From contig BRKX01000011.1 in assembly GCA_026008535.1 (NCBI GenBank), positions 16,996,001 through 17,060,000 of the forward strand: a stretch of DNA of 64,000 bases, given 5' to 3'. The notes beneath the pieces are model-generated. The model searched no databases. It worked only from the letters and a program-made list of their open reading frames with translations, and was not told where the DNA came from. Source of the DNA: Perilla frutescens (Eukaryota; Streptophyta; Magnoliopsida; Lamiales; Lamiaceae). Below are positions 44,177 through 56,696 of the stretch, one piece after another. Made by a program: the position numbers and the translations under genes. Each line of letters begins with the position of its first letter. Position 1 is the stretch's first letter.

Positions 44177-46920
44177 TTATTTATCTACAACATCCCTTAT
44201 GAAATGAAACCTAACATCAATGTGTTTGGTTCTATCATGAAACACATAATTTTTGCATAACGGAATAGCAGATTGACTATCAGAGTAAACAGTCACATGA
44301 TTATGCAAAAAACCAATTTTAGACTCATGCTTTTGAGCAAAATGGCTTCCTTCATGCATTCAGTTATAGTAACATATTCTAATTTAGTGGTAGATAATGC
44401 AACTATATGTTGTAATTGAGACTTCCAACTAATAGAAGACCCACACAGAGTGAACACATAAGAAGTGGTTGACTTCCTATTATCTCTATCATTGACATAG
44501 TTGGAATCCACATAACTAAACAAAACAGTATCATGAACATGCTTTGTAAAACATAACCCCACATGCTTAGTATATTTTAGATACCTCAGTAACCACTTAA
44601 GAGCCACCCAATAAGGCAGACCAAGATTAGACATATATCTGCTCAAACAACTGATTGCATAAGCTATATCAGGCCTTGTACTTACCATGAGATACATGGT
44701 TGATCCTATAGCATTGGAGTAAGGCACATTTGTCATGGCATTCATTTCAGAATCATTTTTGGTTGACTGATCCTTACTTAAAACAAACTGAGAAGCAAGA
44801 GGAACATAAACAGGTTTAACATTGATCATAGCAAACTTAGTCAAAATTTTATCAACATAAGTAGACTGACTCAACACCAGTTTGTTATGCTTTTTATCTC
44901 TTACAATATTCATGCCAAGAATCTTCTCAGCATCCCTTAAGTCTTTCATCTCAAAGTTGTCACTTAGACATTTTTGCACATCCTTTATAGTCTCAATACA
45001 GGGGCTAACTAAGAGCATATCATCTACATAAATCAGTAGAAACATAGGCATGACATTAAAATCTTTAAAGTACAGGCAATGGCTATAAACACTTCTAGTG
45101 AACTTTAAAGACTTCATGCAATTGTCAAATTTTATATTCAATTTCTTAGGGGACTGCTTCAACCCATATAAAGACTTTTTCAACAAGCAAACATATTTAG
45201 GGTTATTACAGTCCACAAAACCTTCTAGTTGTTTCATGTAAATGAGCTTATCTACACCATGTAAGAAAGAAGTTGTCACATCTATTTGTTTCATTTTCCA
45301 GTCATATTGAGCAACAAAAGTAAGCATAATACGTACAGTAGTAAACTTAATCATATGAGCAAAAATTTCAGAAAAATCTACTTCCTCCTTTTGAGTGAAA
45401 CCTTTGGCCACTAATCTGGCCTTATACTTGACATAATTTAGTTCTGACTTGACCTTATACAACCATTTACAATCAACAATATAACAATGTGCTGGTCTTG
45501 GAACCAGTACCCAAGTGTTGTTAATCTGTAAGAATCTCATCTCTTGTTGCATAGCAGTGAGCCACTTACTAGACTCGAAGCTGTTCATAGCTTGATTGTA
45601 AGTTTTAGGTTCACTGTTATCAAGAGATTCATGCACATGATAAGCAAAGGCAAACAAATTGTAGTCAACATATCTAGCAGGTTTAATAATAGTTCTTCTA
45701 GTTTTATCTCTAGCCAGTTGATATTCCTGTAAGTATTCATTTCCAGTATATTGGTCATTAGAGTCAGGAGCATATTCAGTATCATTTTTAGTTTCAGTTT
45801 GAGTTTTTGTTTCAGACACATTAGACTGTTCAGATACAGTATGATCACCTGAAGAACTACCAGAATTTACATCACCATACAAAGGAACAAGAGGAAACAG
45901 AGGCTCCATCTGAAAATGAACAATATTAGAAGAAGAAAGAGGAACAGAAGAGACATTATCATGCACACATGGGAATGTAGTTTCAATAAACACAACATCC
46001 CTACTGATAATGATTTTGAATTGAGGTTCAGACACAACCCATAACTTGTACCTCTTAACCCCTTTAGGATAGCCCAAAAAAACACATTTTTTGGATCCGG
46101 GTTCAAGTTTATCACCCTTAACATGCTTTCTAGTGAACACAGATTTAGGGCATTTCCCCTTCAAATGAACAGAAGGGGATCTATTAATTAAGTAAGCAGC
46201 AGTATAAATGGCTTCACCCCAAAATAGCTTATCAAGCCCAGAGAGTTGCCTCATACTCCTCACTCTATCTAATAGGGTTATATTCATTTGCTCTGCAACC
46301 CAATTCTGTTGAGGAGTATAAAGAACAGTCTTATGCCTCTTAATTCCAGATTGAGTACACATAGTATCCAATTGAGCATTGCAGAATTCAAGGCCATTAT
46401 CAGTTCTGAGAGCTTTAATCTGCTTACCAATTTGAGTTTTAGTCATGATTTTCCAGGTTATAAATTTTTCAAATACTTGAGACTTATGATGCATAAGAAA
46501 AACCAACACCTTCCTAGAATAATCATCAATTAGAGACAGAAAAGATCTACTGCCACTATGACTTACATCAGTAGCAGGACCTCAGAGATTAGCATGAATA
46601 AATTCAAGAATATCATGACTCTTAATGTCAGTAGGGGACATATTAACAGGAAACTGGACTTTATGCTGCTTACCAAAAATGCATGAATCACAGAAAGGCA
46701 CATAATTTACAATATCAGAGCTAAACATGCCAGCATTTTTCAGAATAGTTAAGCTTTTGTTACACATGTGACCTAACCTATTATGCCTTAAAATAGTTTT
46801 ATCTTGTATGACAGCATGCACAGAGAGAATATTTCCAGAGTGGCAAATATACGGATTATTATGCTTAAGAGCATTAAACATCACTAAGGAGCCCTTTAAG
46901 ACTTTCATTTGTCCATTCCC
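44177..46920 (-). pseudogene. Copia 1 integrase, RT and RNase H
   Basis: On the minus strand: GAG-pre-integrase domain (RHNRLGHMCNKSL; CDSCIFGKQ), integrase core (LRTDNGLEF), the HLKGKCPKSVF and KKCVFLGYP segments, RT (VDCKWLYKVK, KARLVAKGFTQKE, YVDDMLLVS) and RNase H (STRPDIAYAISCLSRYM, SDSQSAIPL). In-frame stops occur at 46921-46923 and 46582-46584, both TGA. The frame shifts near 44340 within RNase H. A long stretch of 738 codons (46509-44293) remains open, so decay is modest. Confidence 0.9.
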
Positions 46921-48071
46921 TCATCTGCCCTCAAAACCATCATCTTCAAGAGCAGCACAAGATGTCAAATTATAACATAAATCAGGCACATATCTCACAT
47001 TTTTCAAAGTAATTTCAGATCCAGACTTAAACTTAAGGTAGATATCACCAATTCCCATTATCTTACATTTTTTCTCATTAGCCATGGACACATAACCATG
47101 ATCAGAATCCTTAAAAGAAGAGAAAACATTCTTAAAAGGAGATATATGAAAGGTACATCCAGAGTCTATAAGCCACTCATTTTCACACATAGCAGAAGTA
47201 GCACAAGGAATAGCAACATGAGAAGTATGAATAACCATGTAACAATCACCCAGAGCCTCACCAGAAGCAACATTAGCATGATCAGAATCATTTTTACCCT
47301 TTTTCCTATTATTCTTTTTAGGCAGAGGACAATCTTTGATAAAGTGATTGGTTTCCCCACAATTATAGCATTTTCTCACCTGCCTAGACCTAGATTTAGA
47401 CCTAGACTTACCCTTCTTCTTACTATTGACATTTTCATTTTGATTTGAGGTTCTAGTTCTTTCCCTCCCTCTAGCATGCATAGCCCTATTGCCTTGACTG
47501 CATCCCTTCCCAGATGTTAACACCTCCAACTCTTTAGACTTTAGAGCATTAATAATCAAATCAACAGAGGCATTATCTCTGCCATACTCAATGGCAACTT
47601 TAATATCAAAAAAAGTATCAGGGATGACATTTAAAAGGGCAATATTAATATAGTTATCTACAGTAGTGTCTCCAGACAACTTGATATCCTGGACCAAATT
47701 TGTGAAAAAAATCCATATTATCATCAATATCCCTAGACATATCAAGTTTGAATTTAAACAACTTTTCAAATAGATGCATGTGATTGGCAAATGAAGTTTC
47801 AGTATAGATAGATTTCAATTTTTCCCAAAGATCTTTGGCAAATGATGATTTACCCATTTTTCTTATCACATAATCACTTAGATTAACATGATAGTAGAAC
47901 AAGTAATTCATTCATCTCATCACGTTTGGGTTCAGTATCCTCATCAGAATAATCACCAGTAATGGCTTTAACAACACACTGTTGAATTAGTACACATTTA
48001 ATTTTTTGTTTCCAAATATTAAAATCATTTTTGCCATTGAAAGGAAGCATACCATACACATTAGCAGCCAT
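46921..48071 (-). pseudogene. Copia 1 gag and protease
   Basis: The ATG at 48071 begins MAANVYGMLPFNGKNDFNIW, a typical copia Gag start. Frame changes near 47890 and 47700 break it. Then come a basic Arg/Ser region, a CCHC knuckle (CYNCGETNHFIKDC, about 47330-47371) and the protease active site WLIDSGCTFH (about 47150-47179). Confidence 0.85.
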
Positions 48072-48240
48072 TTTAAACCAATATAGAACACAAAATAGAC
48101 CAACAGAGGCAAGAAGAAGCAAGAAAAACAAGAACCGCAGAAGATCTGAGTCACAGATCATTAACTGGTCAAGAACCCTACATAGCTTCCCAAGTCCAGA
48201 ATCCATCCATACAAGCCATAGATCCATTTATAAACCCTAA

Positions 48241-49370
48241 ACCGTCCAAAAATTGACCACCGTGCCAAATTGAAAACCATTCGTGCGTTTTTGCTAATTT
48301 TTGGATATGTTTTTCATGACTTCAGATTGTACCTTGTGTTAAAATTTGAGCTTAATCCGAGTTAAATTGCTTAGGTTTCTGTTCATGTCTTTCTAGGGAA
48401 AAATCGCTAGTTTCGGTTTTATTTTGGGTTGTTTGATTAATTCAATTTATTTTTTATTTTAGGTCAGATTGTTTAGAATATTATTTTTTTAATTTCAATT
48501 GGTATTTTGGATTGAATCAACCATATAGTTATCGTGTATTATTTCCTTAGCTTCCGCATATTGATTGGCTATATCAATTGGTTTGATTCCCATGTTATTT
48601 ATAGATGAAAAACATAGCGTTAACAAGGTAATCAGAAGTCCTAGTTTGACTAGAATTCAATAAGGAAATTTTTTCTTAATTAAGTCGAACTTTCCTAGTT
48701 TAGATGTCTTCCTTGAATAAAACTCCAGATTTCCTTCTTTGATCTTCATCACGAATAAGGCAGATTCTATTTTGAAACGCCCATCTTGAATCTGCAGCTT
48801 GAACTCCTTGAATCTAGCATGTAACGTCTCTTTGTAAACTCTCTGGACAACTATGTACATGATCATGTTCAAGAATATGATCAAGTACATTTATTGATCT
48901 TTAATCAGATTGGCAGCGAAATGTTATTAAAGATGTCCAGAACATGGTCTTCAAACATGAATAACCAAAACCTTTTATGTTCTTTTGATATTTCCATACA
49001 GATCATGACAATGTCGAACACTTGAGTGCAGATGGCACTAACACATTTAGTCAAAAAGTTTCCACAATTGAAATGGGTGACTTTTTTAATGATGGACTAA
49101 TTCGGTCGTTAATCATTAACAGTTCGTTAAAAATTCCGCATAACTGAAACGAGCAACTTTTCTAACGATGGATAAATCCGTCAATAACTCTTAATGTCTG
49201 AATTAGTTCATCATTCAATCTAATGCCGACCAGCCTTTTAACGATGGACACAATTCGTCATTAGCCCATTTTAATGATCGAAAATTAAGATCTGATGATG
49301 AACTAATTCATCGCTATACTGTGATTTTTTTACATTGATATATGTCGAAATTCTGGATTACAAGATTTGG
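48241..49370. other. Intergenic DNA
   Basis: No gene recognised. A 77-codon minus-strand frame at 48657-48890 has no family resemblance I can name. From 49066 to 49290 an ACGATGGA..AATTCGTC-type motif repeats three times (separate entry). Confidence 0.5.
49066..49290. repeat. Three degenerate direct repeats, CACTA-subterminal-like
   Basis: TTTTTAATGATGGACTAATTCGG, TTTCTAACGATGGATAAATCCG and TTTTAACGATGGACACAATTCG start at about 49082, 49157 and 49216. The CGATGGA../..TCGTC pairing resembles the subterminal arrays of the two CACTA elements in this window, but no CACTA terminus adjoins. Confidence 0.5.
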
Positions 49371-49880
49371 TTAGGAATAGAGATTATGGTGAATGAGAAG
49401 AAGACCACTTGTCCTTACAATCGAAATGATCTTGAGCTTACTCTCTTGCCCTATCAGTCTATCCTTCAACTCTATCAAATCTTCACCAAGTCCCACCACA
49501 TTGTTCTTGGAACATAGATCAGGCAATGAAAAAGCATAGGACAATGAAGTACTACTCGATATCATGATTACCATCCATGATCTTCGTTACTTCTTCCATG
49601 GCAAAATCAAGTTCTTGCAGCTGCAAATCTGGAGGGGAAATTATGAAGCTGCTGCCTCTAGGCCTCGAAAGCATTTGATCGACCATATATGATTCAATGA
49701 TATCTTCTTTTGTATATGCTGCATCTCAGATTTGACTCTCCAGAGTTTCCATTTTGGGACCAGCTGCTGGTGAAGAATTTTCAAGAATTTGCTTCACAGA
49801 AGCAGCTTTTTCTAGGAGGGATTCCATTTGAGGTTTTTTAAGATCAAGAATCCAATGTTTGATCAGGATCCAAGATTTAG
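49371..49880 (-). pseudogene. NLR N-terminal fragment (Rx-like coiled coil up to the P-loop)
   Basis: On the minus strand: LDLKKPQMESLLEKAASVKQ, SPPDLQLQELDFAMEEVTKIM, then after stops and a frame change NNVVGLGEDLIELKDRLIGQ and SKLKIISIV. This is the coiled-coil domain and the linker that normally leads straight into the P-loop of R1-like CC-NB-LRR proteins. The sequence departs from the family immediately after IISIV, exactly where GMGGIGKTT should follow. At least two stops are present. Confidence 0.75.
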
Positions 49881-50516
49881 TTTAGAACTGTGACAATGGA
49901 CTCAAGATTGTAAGTTATTTTCTGATCATTTTCAAGCTCTCAAGAAAAGAAATTTTGAAATTTGCAGCAATAACCAGAATTAGCCTACTCATAGCAAGTG
50001 AGCAGCAGTTGACTTGTGATTTGGAGATAATGTACAAAAATCATGGTAGCTTATTAATTAATTTATGGGTTGCTTGTTGGCCATAATGTGCAATTATTGA
50101 CCATGACATTCAAAAAAGCTTTCACATGGATTGGATTTTTATATTTTCAAATTAGCTATATCAATGCTTCTTACTTGTATTAGAACAAGTAATAGTAAGA
50201 CTAAACAAAAAGATTAATTCAAGAAAAGTCACAGTTTTATTATAACCATTTGTGAATATTTTTTGAAATAAAAGATACAAACTTCCAAGCCATAGTTCCG
50301 AATCCCACACATTGCTCCACCTGCATCTGTCCTGGTGAATTGAGTCTTCAAGATGTGGATTTGTGACACGATACAAAGATATAGTTGAATAACTAGGGGC
50401 CAGGTGAGTTAAAATTTACAAAATTTGGTTTATATATATCTTTTGATCCAATTGTTATAGTAATTCCATTTGCATAATTTACAAAAAGTGATAGTGAGAC
50501 CGATCTTCAATCATAT
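49881..50516. other. Spacer between NLR fragments
   Basis: AT-rich, no gene recognised. The part nearest 50516 may be the 3' untranslated region of the NLR pseudogene. Confidence 0.5.
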
Positions 50517-52532
50517 TTATATACGAAGTTTGAGGTCGTAGTTGTCGAACTCAAACTGCTGCAGCTCCTGAACCTGTTTTGCTGAGGCCACTACAGAAGG
50601 GCTGCATTCATACATCTCAATTAGTTGGAGTGTTGGTATTTCTCCAATGCCGCTTGGAATTTCCTCTAGCTCAGAGCAACTTAGTAAATACAGATGTCGG
50701 AGTCTAGGGAAGTTGGTCTCATCTGCTTTCCAACGCACCAGATTCAATCTTGAGAGCTACAGATACTGCAATGACCCGAATTCATCTCCTTCCCAGTCCC
50801 ACTCTTCATCTTCAAATACACATTTCCATATTTTGACCACTTCCAAATTCGGTAGTGTACATAGAGTTGTTATCAATCTCCCATATGTTAGACATTGAAC
50901 CAGACTTAACTTCCTAAGATTAAAAAGAAATCTGGGCGTGTATAGAAAATGACAACCAGCCTTATTATTAAATATAATCAAGCATCTTAATGTTTCGAGT
51001 TTGTGAAGATGGCTAAGATCAACTTCACTCGATGAATAGATTCTAAACCTTTTTATATTTGGAATGATTTCAAAAAAACCCCGACTAATCAGCCAAGGAG
51101 TTATCATTAGAAAGGAAATTGTCTGCAGCTTCTTCTGAACAAATTTTATCCAGTAGCCCTCGTCAATGAAGATCAATGTATTCAAATTGAGATGTTTTAT
51201 CTCAGACATCTCCCATATTTCACATGGAACATCATAACCCTCTCCTAACCAAGCAATCAAGTTTTGCAGATTCCACAATCTTGATATTCCATAAGGTAAT
51301 CCTGAATTGCAAGACAAAGCTAAGTATCACAGATTCACAAGTTGTAATATTTCTGTTGGGAACTTTTCGAAATTCATTTCCATTACATGCAGCACACTAA
51401 GCAATCTTAACACAAAAAACACAAGAGACACAATCTCAAGCAATGTAGAACGAGTGCACAGAAAAGATCGAGCAAGTGATATCAACTCTTCTGAAGCATA
51501 AAAATCTTTCATTCCACTTAATGTGTCAACACTCACACGCCTTAGGTTATATATTCTGACCTCAGCCTTGGGGGCACTATGAACTAGTAGAAACTTCTCC
51601 TCATCACCTTTCCTCATGCATAATTCCCTCAAAAGATCATGGATGGCATAGCTCTTTGGATTTTCATTAGACTTCTTTTCTCTAACCAAAATTAGATTCC
51701 TCTCAACTAGAGCCTTTAGGTAATCCTCTGCCACTTCCTCCAAACTTTTATCTCCATTTGATTTCACAAATCCTTCAGCTACCCACAACCGTATGAGTTT
51801 GGAGCCCTTAATCTCACGATCTTCGGGGAATGCTCCCATATAGAGGAAACATGGTTTTAACTCATTCGGCAAGTGGTTATAACTTAAAGACAGTATATTA
51901 GAGAACTTGTTGTCTATTTCAACAATTGCCACTCTTACATCCTTTGCAACATGCTCCCAAACATCTCTTGATCTTTCAGCATTACACAAAAGCCTACTAA
52001 TCACATTGATGGCAAGAGGAAGTCCTCCACAATCACAAGCAATCTTTCTGCCTATCTCTTCTAAAGCACCAGTGCAATTCATCTCTTCTCCAAACACAAT
52101 TTGGTGAAGTAAATTCCAACTTTTAGACTTGTTAAGCAATTGTACCTGATGTTTCAGACGCTGAGAATCTGCATATTTGGCCACATCTGATTCCCTAGTG
52201 GTGAGGACAATTCAATTCCCATGATTATTGTCTGTTAAGTACCTCCTTATCTCATCCCAGAATTTGGTGCTTTATATGTCATCCATCACAATCATGTATC
52301 TTCTACCATACAATCTTTTATACAAAAAATCTTTCAACTCAGTATCTGCGCGTTCAATTAGTTCATCGCTAAGCTTTTCATTTGGATGACAAAGAAGGCC
52401 TAATAGAATTGCTCGCACATTGTAATCTTGTGAAATTGTGGTCCAAACACAAACTTCAAAATGATAAATAATGAGTGGATCCTTGTAAAGCTTTTGAGCA
52501 AGGGTGGTCTTACCTATGCCGCCCATTCCAAC
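50517..52532 (-). pseudogene. R1-like NLR resistance gene: NB-ARC and LRR, N-terminus missing
   Basis: On the minus strand, starting at the codons of the P-loop GMGGIGKTT (52529-52503): RNBS-A (FEVCVWTTISQDYN), kinase-2 (RYMIVMDD), RNBS-B (IVLTTRESDVAKY), GLPL (CGGLPLAINVIS), RNBS-D (CFLYMGAFPEDREI) and an MHD-like motif as IHDLLREL. LRRs follow (LWNLQNLI, FPRLRHLYLLSC, IPSGIGEIPTLQLIEM). Four in-frame stops (52272-52274, 52212-52214, 51327-51329, 50757-50759) occur, but no frameshift over about 2 kb. NLRs are intracellular pathogen sensors; this copy cannot make one. A copia LTR adjoins directly upstream of the P-loop. Confidence 0.9.
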
Positions 52533-52978
52533 TGTTAGGAAATCAACAAAGATTCTTTGATTGAATAAGAAAAGAAAATGAGATGCTGAATCAAGAAATT
52601 TGAATTACGAATAAGAATGAAAAATCAGAAAACTTTGAACACTCAAGAGATGATTTCTAGGGAGTTAACTGCATGTTATAGCAATGAATATTTGGAGTGT
52701 TTTACAGAGACCTGAAAACTGAAATCTAAACTATCAAAGAGCTGAATCTAGACTAGATATACAACTGCAAAATCTAATCTACACCACACGATTACAACAA
52801 GAAATAAATGGCTAGGATAAGAGAAGTTACAACCATCCAAACCAACTTAACTAACTTTCTGAACTGCTAAGTACTAGCTTCTGTTCTAGTTAGAATCTTC
52901 AAAAAGACTTCTTGTAACCGCTGCAACCAAGTGTTTGCATGCATACAACAGAAACCATGCAATGCAAACTGATTTACA
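52533..52978 (-). repeat. 3' LTR of copia element 2 (446 bp)
   Basis: On the minus strand it starts TGTAAATC and ends TTCCTAACA (TGT..ACA). It is preceded by the polypurine-like AAGGTGGAGA (52990-52981). It ends directly against the NLR codons GTTGGAATG. Confidence 0.85.
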
Positions 52979-53073
52979 AATCTCCACCTTGCATGTATGC
53001 CAACACTCCATTCATCTAACGCAGATTCCTCCCAAATATAGGTACCCCATTATAGAGTAGATAGAAGACTTGC

Positions 53074-56000
53074 TTAGGGAAAGAAAGTCAGACTAACAAG
53101 TTTAAGACAGTGTCTAAGCTTATTAGCAGGCAAGGGTTTTGTCAACACATCTGCTGCATTGTCTTCAGTTCCAACTTTGGTCACCTTCACAGCTCCACTT
53201 GCAATGATATCTCTGATGAAGTGTAACCGAACATCAATGTATTTGGACCTCTCGTGAAAAACCTGATGCTTAGCTAAATACAAAGCACTTTGATTATCAC
53301 ACTTGATCTCCACTACACCTTGTTGAATGCCAAACTCAGAAATGATTCCTCTCAACCATATTGCTTCTTTGATGGCTTCTATAATAGCCATGTATTCTGC
53401 TTCAGTAGTATTCAATGCTACTACAAACTAAAGTTGTGACTTCTAGCTTACTGCTGCTCCAAATAGAGTAAAGATGTATCCAGTCTGAGACCTGCGAGTA
53501 TCAACAATAGAAGCAAAATTAGAGTCAACAAAACCAAGCAATGGTTCTTCATTTGAGTTCAGTTTCCTTCTGAATTCAATCCTTCCTTCTGAATTGCTTT
53601 TTAGATACCTAAGTATCTATTTAAGGCCTTTCCAATGATTTGCTCCTGGATCAGCCATATATCTGCTCATCACATTGATAGAGTGTGCTAGATCAGGTCT
53701 AGTACACACTATAGTGTACATTATACTTCCAACTGCATTTGCATAGGGAATATGCTTCATTTCTAATCTCTGCTGCTCATCTTTTGGCTTGTCTGCCATA
53801 GAAAACTTCAGATGTGTAGCCATTGGGATTGTTGTTCCCTTAGCCTCATGCATGTTGAACCTTTTTAACACCTTCTGAACATAATCATGCTGAGTTAACC
53901 ACAAACACCCCTTTTGTTTGTCTTTGGTAATATCCATTCCCAGAATTCTCCTTGCATGACCAAGATCTTTTATTTCAAACCCGTGACTGAGGGCTTTTTT
54001 AAGCTGCTCCACCTCAATCAAGGACCTGCTAGCAATTAATATATCATCTACATATAGGAGTAAGTAGATAATGTTATTTTCTTGATTTTTCTTGATGTAT
54101 ACACAAATATCATACTGAGATCTGTCAAAACCAATGCTCAACATGAACTCATCAAATTTCAAATACCATTGTCTAGGACTTTGTTTAAGTCAGTACAATG
54201 ATCTCTTTAGTAAGCAGACGTTATTCAGTGTTTCTAATAGAATAAAACCTTCTGGTTGAGTCATGAAGATATTCTTGTCCAGATCTCCATGGAGGAAGGC
54301 TGTTTTGTCATCCAATTGCTCAAGCTCCATGTCAAACTGTGCTACAGCAGATAATAAAATTCTGATGAAGCAGTGTTTGACAACTGGTGAGAAAACTTCA
54401 TCAATGTCTATGCCTTCTCTCTGTGTGAACCCCCTGGCTACAAGCCTTACTTTGAATCTCACCTGCTCCTTCCCTACAGCTGTAACCTCTGTTTTTCTTT
54501 TGAATAGCCATTTACAGCTTACTAGCTTTTGAGACTTAGGCTTATCCACCAGCTCTCAGGTACCATTCTTTTCTAAACAATTGATTTCTTCATGCATAGC
54601 AATAATCCATTCTTTTCTGTCAGCTGAGGCAATAGCCTCCTTGTAGCTCAGTGGTTCTTGATGCTCCACCTCTTCTGCTACATTAAGAGCATAGTAGATC
54701 ATATCAACTTGACCATATCTGGATGGAGCATGGATGGCTCTCCTTATTCTATCTCTGGCTAGCTGATAGTTGCTCAAGTGATTTTGAGGATTAGGATTTG
54801 TTTGAGATTCATCATCTTGCTCTTCTGATGATGCTTCTGAGTCTGCTCTACCTTCAACATTCTTGGTACTATCATCATATTCTACTTCAATCTGATAATT
54901 TTCCTCACCATCTCCTTTGGTAGGATTTCTTTATAGCTTCAAGTATGGCATTTCAGTCTCTATGAATGCCATATCTCTGCTGATCACTACTCTTTTCTTA
55001 CCAGCTTCAGTGCACCAGAGTTTATAATCCTTTACTCCTCTAGGATAGCCAATCATCACACACTTCTAAGCTCTAGGTTCCATCTTATGTTGCTTGATAT
55101 GAGAGTAAGCTCTACAGCCAAAAGGTTTCAAATAGGAGTAATCAGCAACCTTGCCATTCCATAGTTCATCTAGGGTTTTCAACTTCACAGCTGTTGAAGG
55201 CCATTTATTGATTAAATGAGCTGCTGTGACAATAGCTTCTCCCCAGAACATCTTTGGCATGCCTGAGCTTATCAACATACACCTGACTATCTCCAGCAAA
55301 GTCCTATTCATCCTCTATACAACACCATTCTGTTGAGGATTTCCTAGCACTGATCTGTGTCTCTTTATGCCCTTTTTCTTGCAATAGTCTTGAAATTCCT
55401 TTGATAAGAATTCAAGACCATTATCTGTCTTTAGGCACTTGAGTGGGACACCTTTCTCAGTTTCAACTCCACTACACCAATCCTTGAACTTCTCAAATGC
55501 TTCTGCTTTTGCTTTCAAGATAAAGACCCATAACTTTCTTGTATAGTCATCTATCAAACTAATGAAGTATCTTCCCCCACCCATGGTTTGAGTTCTTGCT
55601 GGTCCCTAAAGATTAGAATGGACATAATCTAAGGGAGCAGTGGAGGAATGTGTACTTGTACCATAAGGCAGCTTCTTGCTTTTGGCCAGAATACATTGCT
55701 CACAGTTGTTGATCCTGAAGTTCCCTGGATTTTGTAGAATTCCTTGCTTCTTGAGATCATTGAGGCCTTTGTCACTGACATGGCCTAATCTCAGATACCA
55801 CAGATCTGAATCATCATTAGTTGAGATAGCAGCTTCCCTTAACACCGTAATGCCATCAAGATAATATAGTGTCTGCCTCCTGATCCCTCTCAGAACAAGC
55901 TTGGAGCCTTTTATCACTTGAAGGGTGTCTCCTTTTGATTGGAAGTGTATTCATTTACTCTCCAACATGCTAAGAGATATCAGGTTCCTCTTCAGATTGG

Positions 56001-56694
56001 GGATGTATCTGACTTCAGACAGGTTCTTGATGGAGCCATTGTGGATCTTTAATTTGATATTGCCCATTCCCTTCACATTACACACCTGATTGTTGCCTAG
56101 CAAGACAGATCCAAAATCTCCTTCCTCTAGATCTGTGAACCGGACCTTGTTAGGACACATTTGAAAGCTGCAGCCTGTATCCAATATCCACTCCAACCTG
56201 ATTGGATGCTCCACCACATTCAGCACCTCTCCAGTATCACACCCTTCTGCAACATCAACTGTATTACTGCCACCTTCTTTTCCAGATTGTTGCTTTCTAA
56301 TCCAAGAATAGCAATATTTCTTGATGTGGCATGGCTTCTTGCAGTAGTTGCAGATCCTGGTGTCTTTATGTACAGCTTCTTTCCCCTTTGTTTGATCAGG
56401 TTTCTTCTGATCTTTGTTGGGTTTCTTGGACTTCTTCTTGTCAGCCTTCTTCTGCACATTCAGAGATTCACAACCAGAACTCGAGGCCTTATCTTCATTG
56501 ATCTTCTAAAGTTCTTTAGCCTTTAAGACTGCTTGAACCTCTTCTAGGGTGATTGTTGTTTCTCTGCCATAAATCATGGCATATTTCAGATGCTCATAGG
56601 TATTTGGCAAGGCATTTAACAGGATGATAGCAGTATCTTCATCCTCCAGAGTGACTCTAATGCTTTCAAGATCATCTACCATCTTGTTCATGGC
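53074..56694 (-). pseudogene. Copia 2 gag-pol, one frame with many stops
   Basis: Domains from high to low coordinates: Gag middle (DAAIILLNALPNTYEHLK-like, 56691-56506), zinc knuckle (CNYCKKPCHIKKYC), protease (WILDTGCSFQM), GAG-pre-integrase (LWYLRLGHVSDKGL), integrase (CLKTDNGLEF), RT (CKWLFKRK, YVDDILIAS) and RNase H (TEAEYMAIIEA; CDNQSALYLA). From 56691 to 53074 every open segment is in the same reading frame. Interruptions are stop codons only (at 56506, 55951, 55606, 55315, 55066, 54556, 54190, 53617 and a few others). Several stand where the family has a conserved Trp. Confidence 0.88.
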
Positions 56695-56696
56695 CT

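Larger units (their letters stand above)
43157..48240 (-). mobile_element. Ty1/copia element 1, 5'-truncated
   Basis: Minus-strand order: gag (from 48071), zinc knuckle, protease, integrase, reverse transcriptase, RNase H (to about 44177), polypurine tract, LTR (43622-43157). No LTR or primer-binding site is seen upstream of gag at 48.1-48.3 kb, so the 5' end is missing. The domain order Gag-PR-IN-RT-RH is diagnostic of copia. Confidence 0.85.
52533..56694 (-). mobile_element. Ty1/copia element 2, 5'-truncated
   Basis: Minus-strand order: mid-gag (from 56691), zinc knuckle, protease, integrase, RT, RNase H (to 53074), polypurine tract, LTR. The 5' LTR, leader and first part of gag are missing. 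At 56695 the sequence changes abruptly to CACTA transposase on the other strand. It resembles the Tnt1/Tork group. Confidence 0.88.

Noticed and set aside
48657..48890. 77-codon minus-strand frame
   Set aside because: No recognisable family, no neighbouring signals; not called as a gene.
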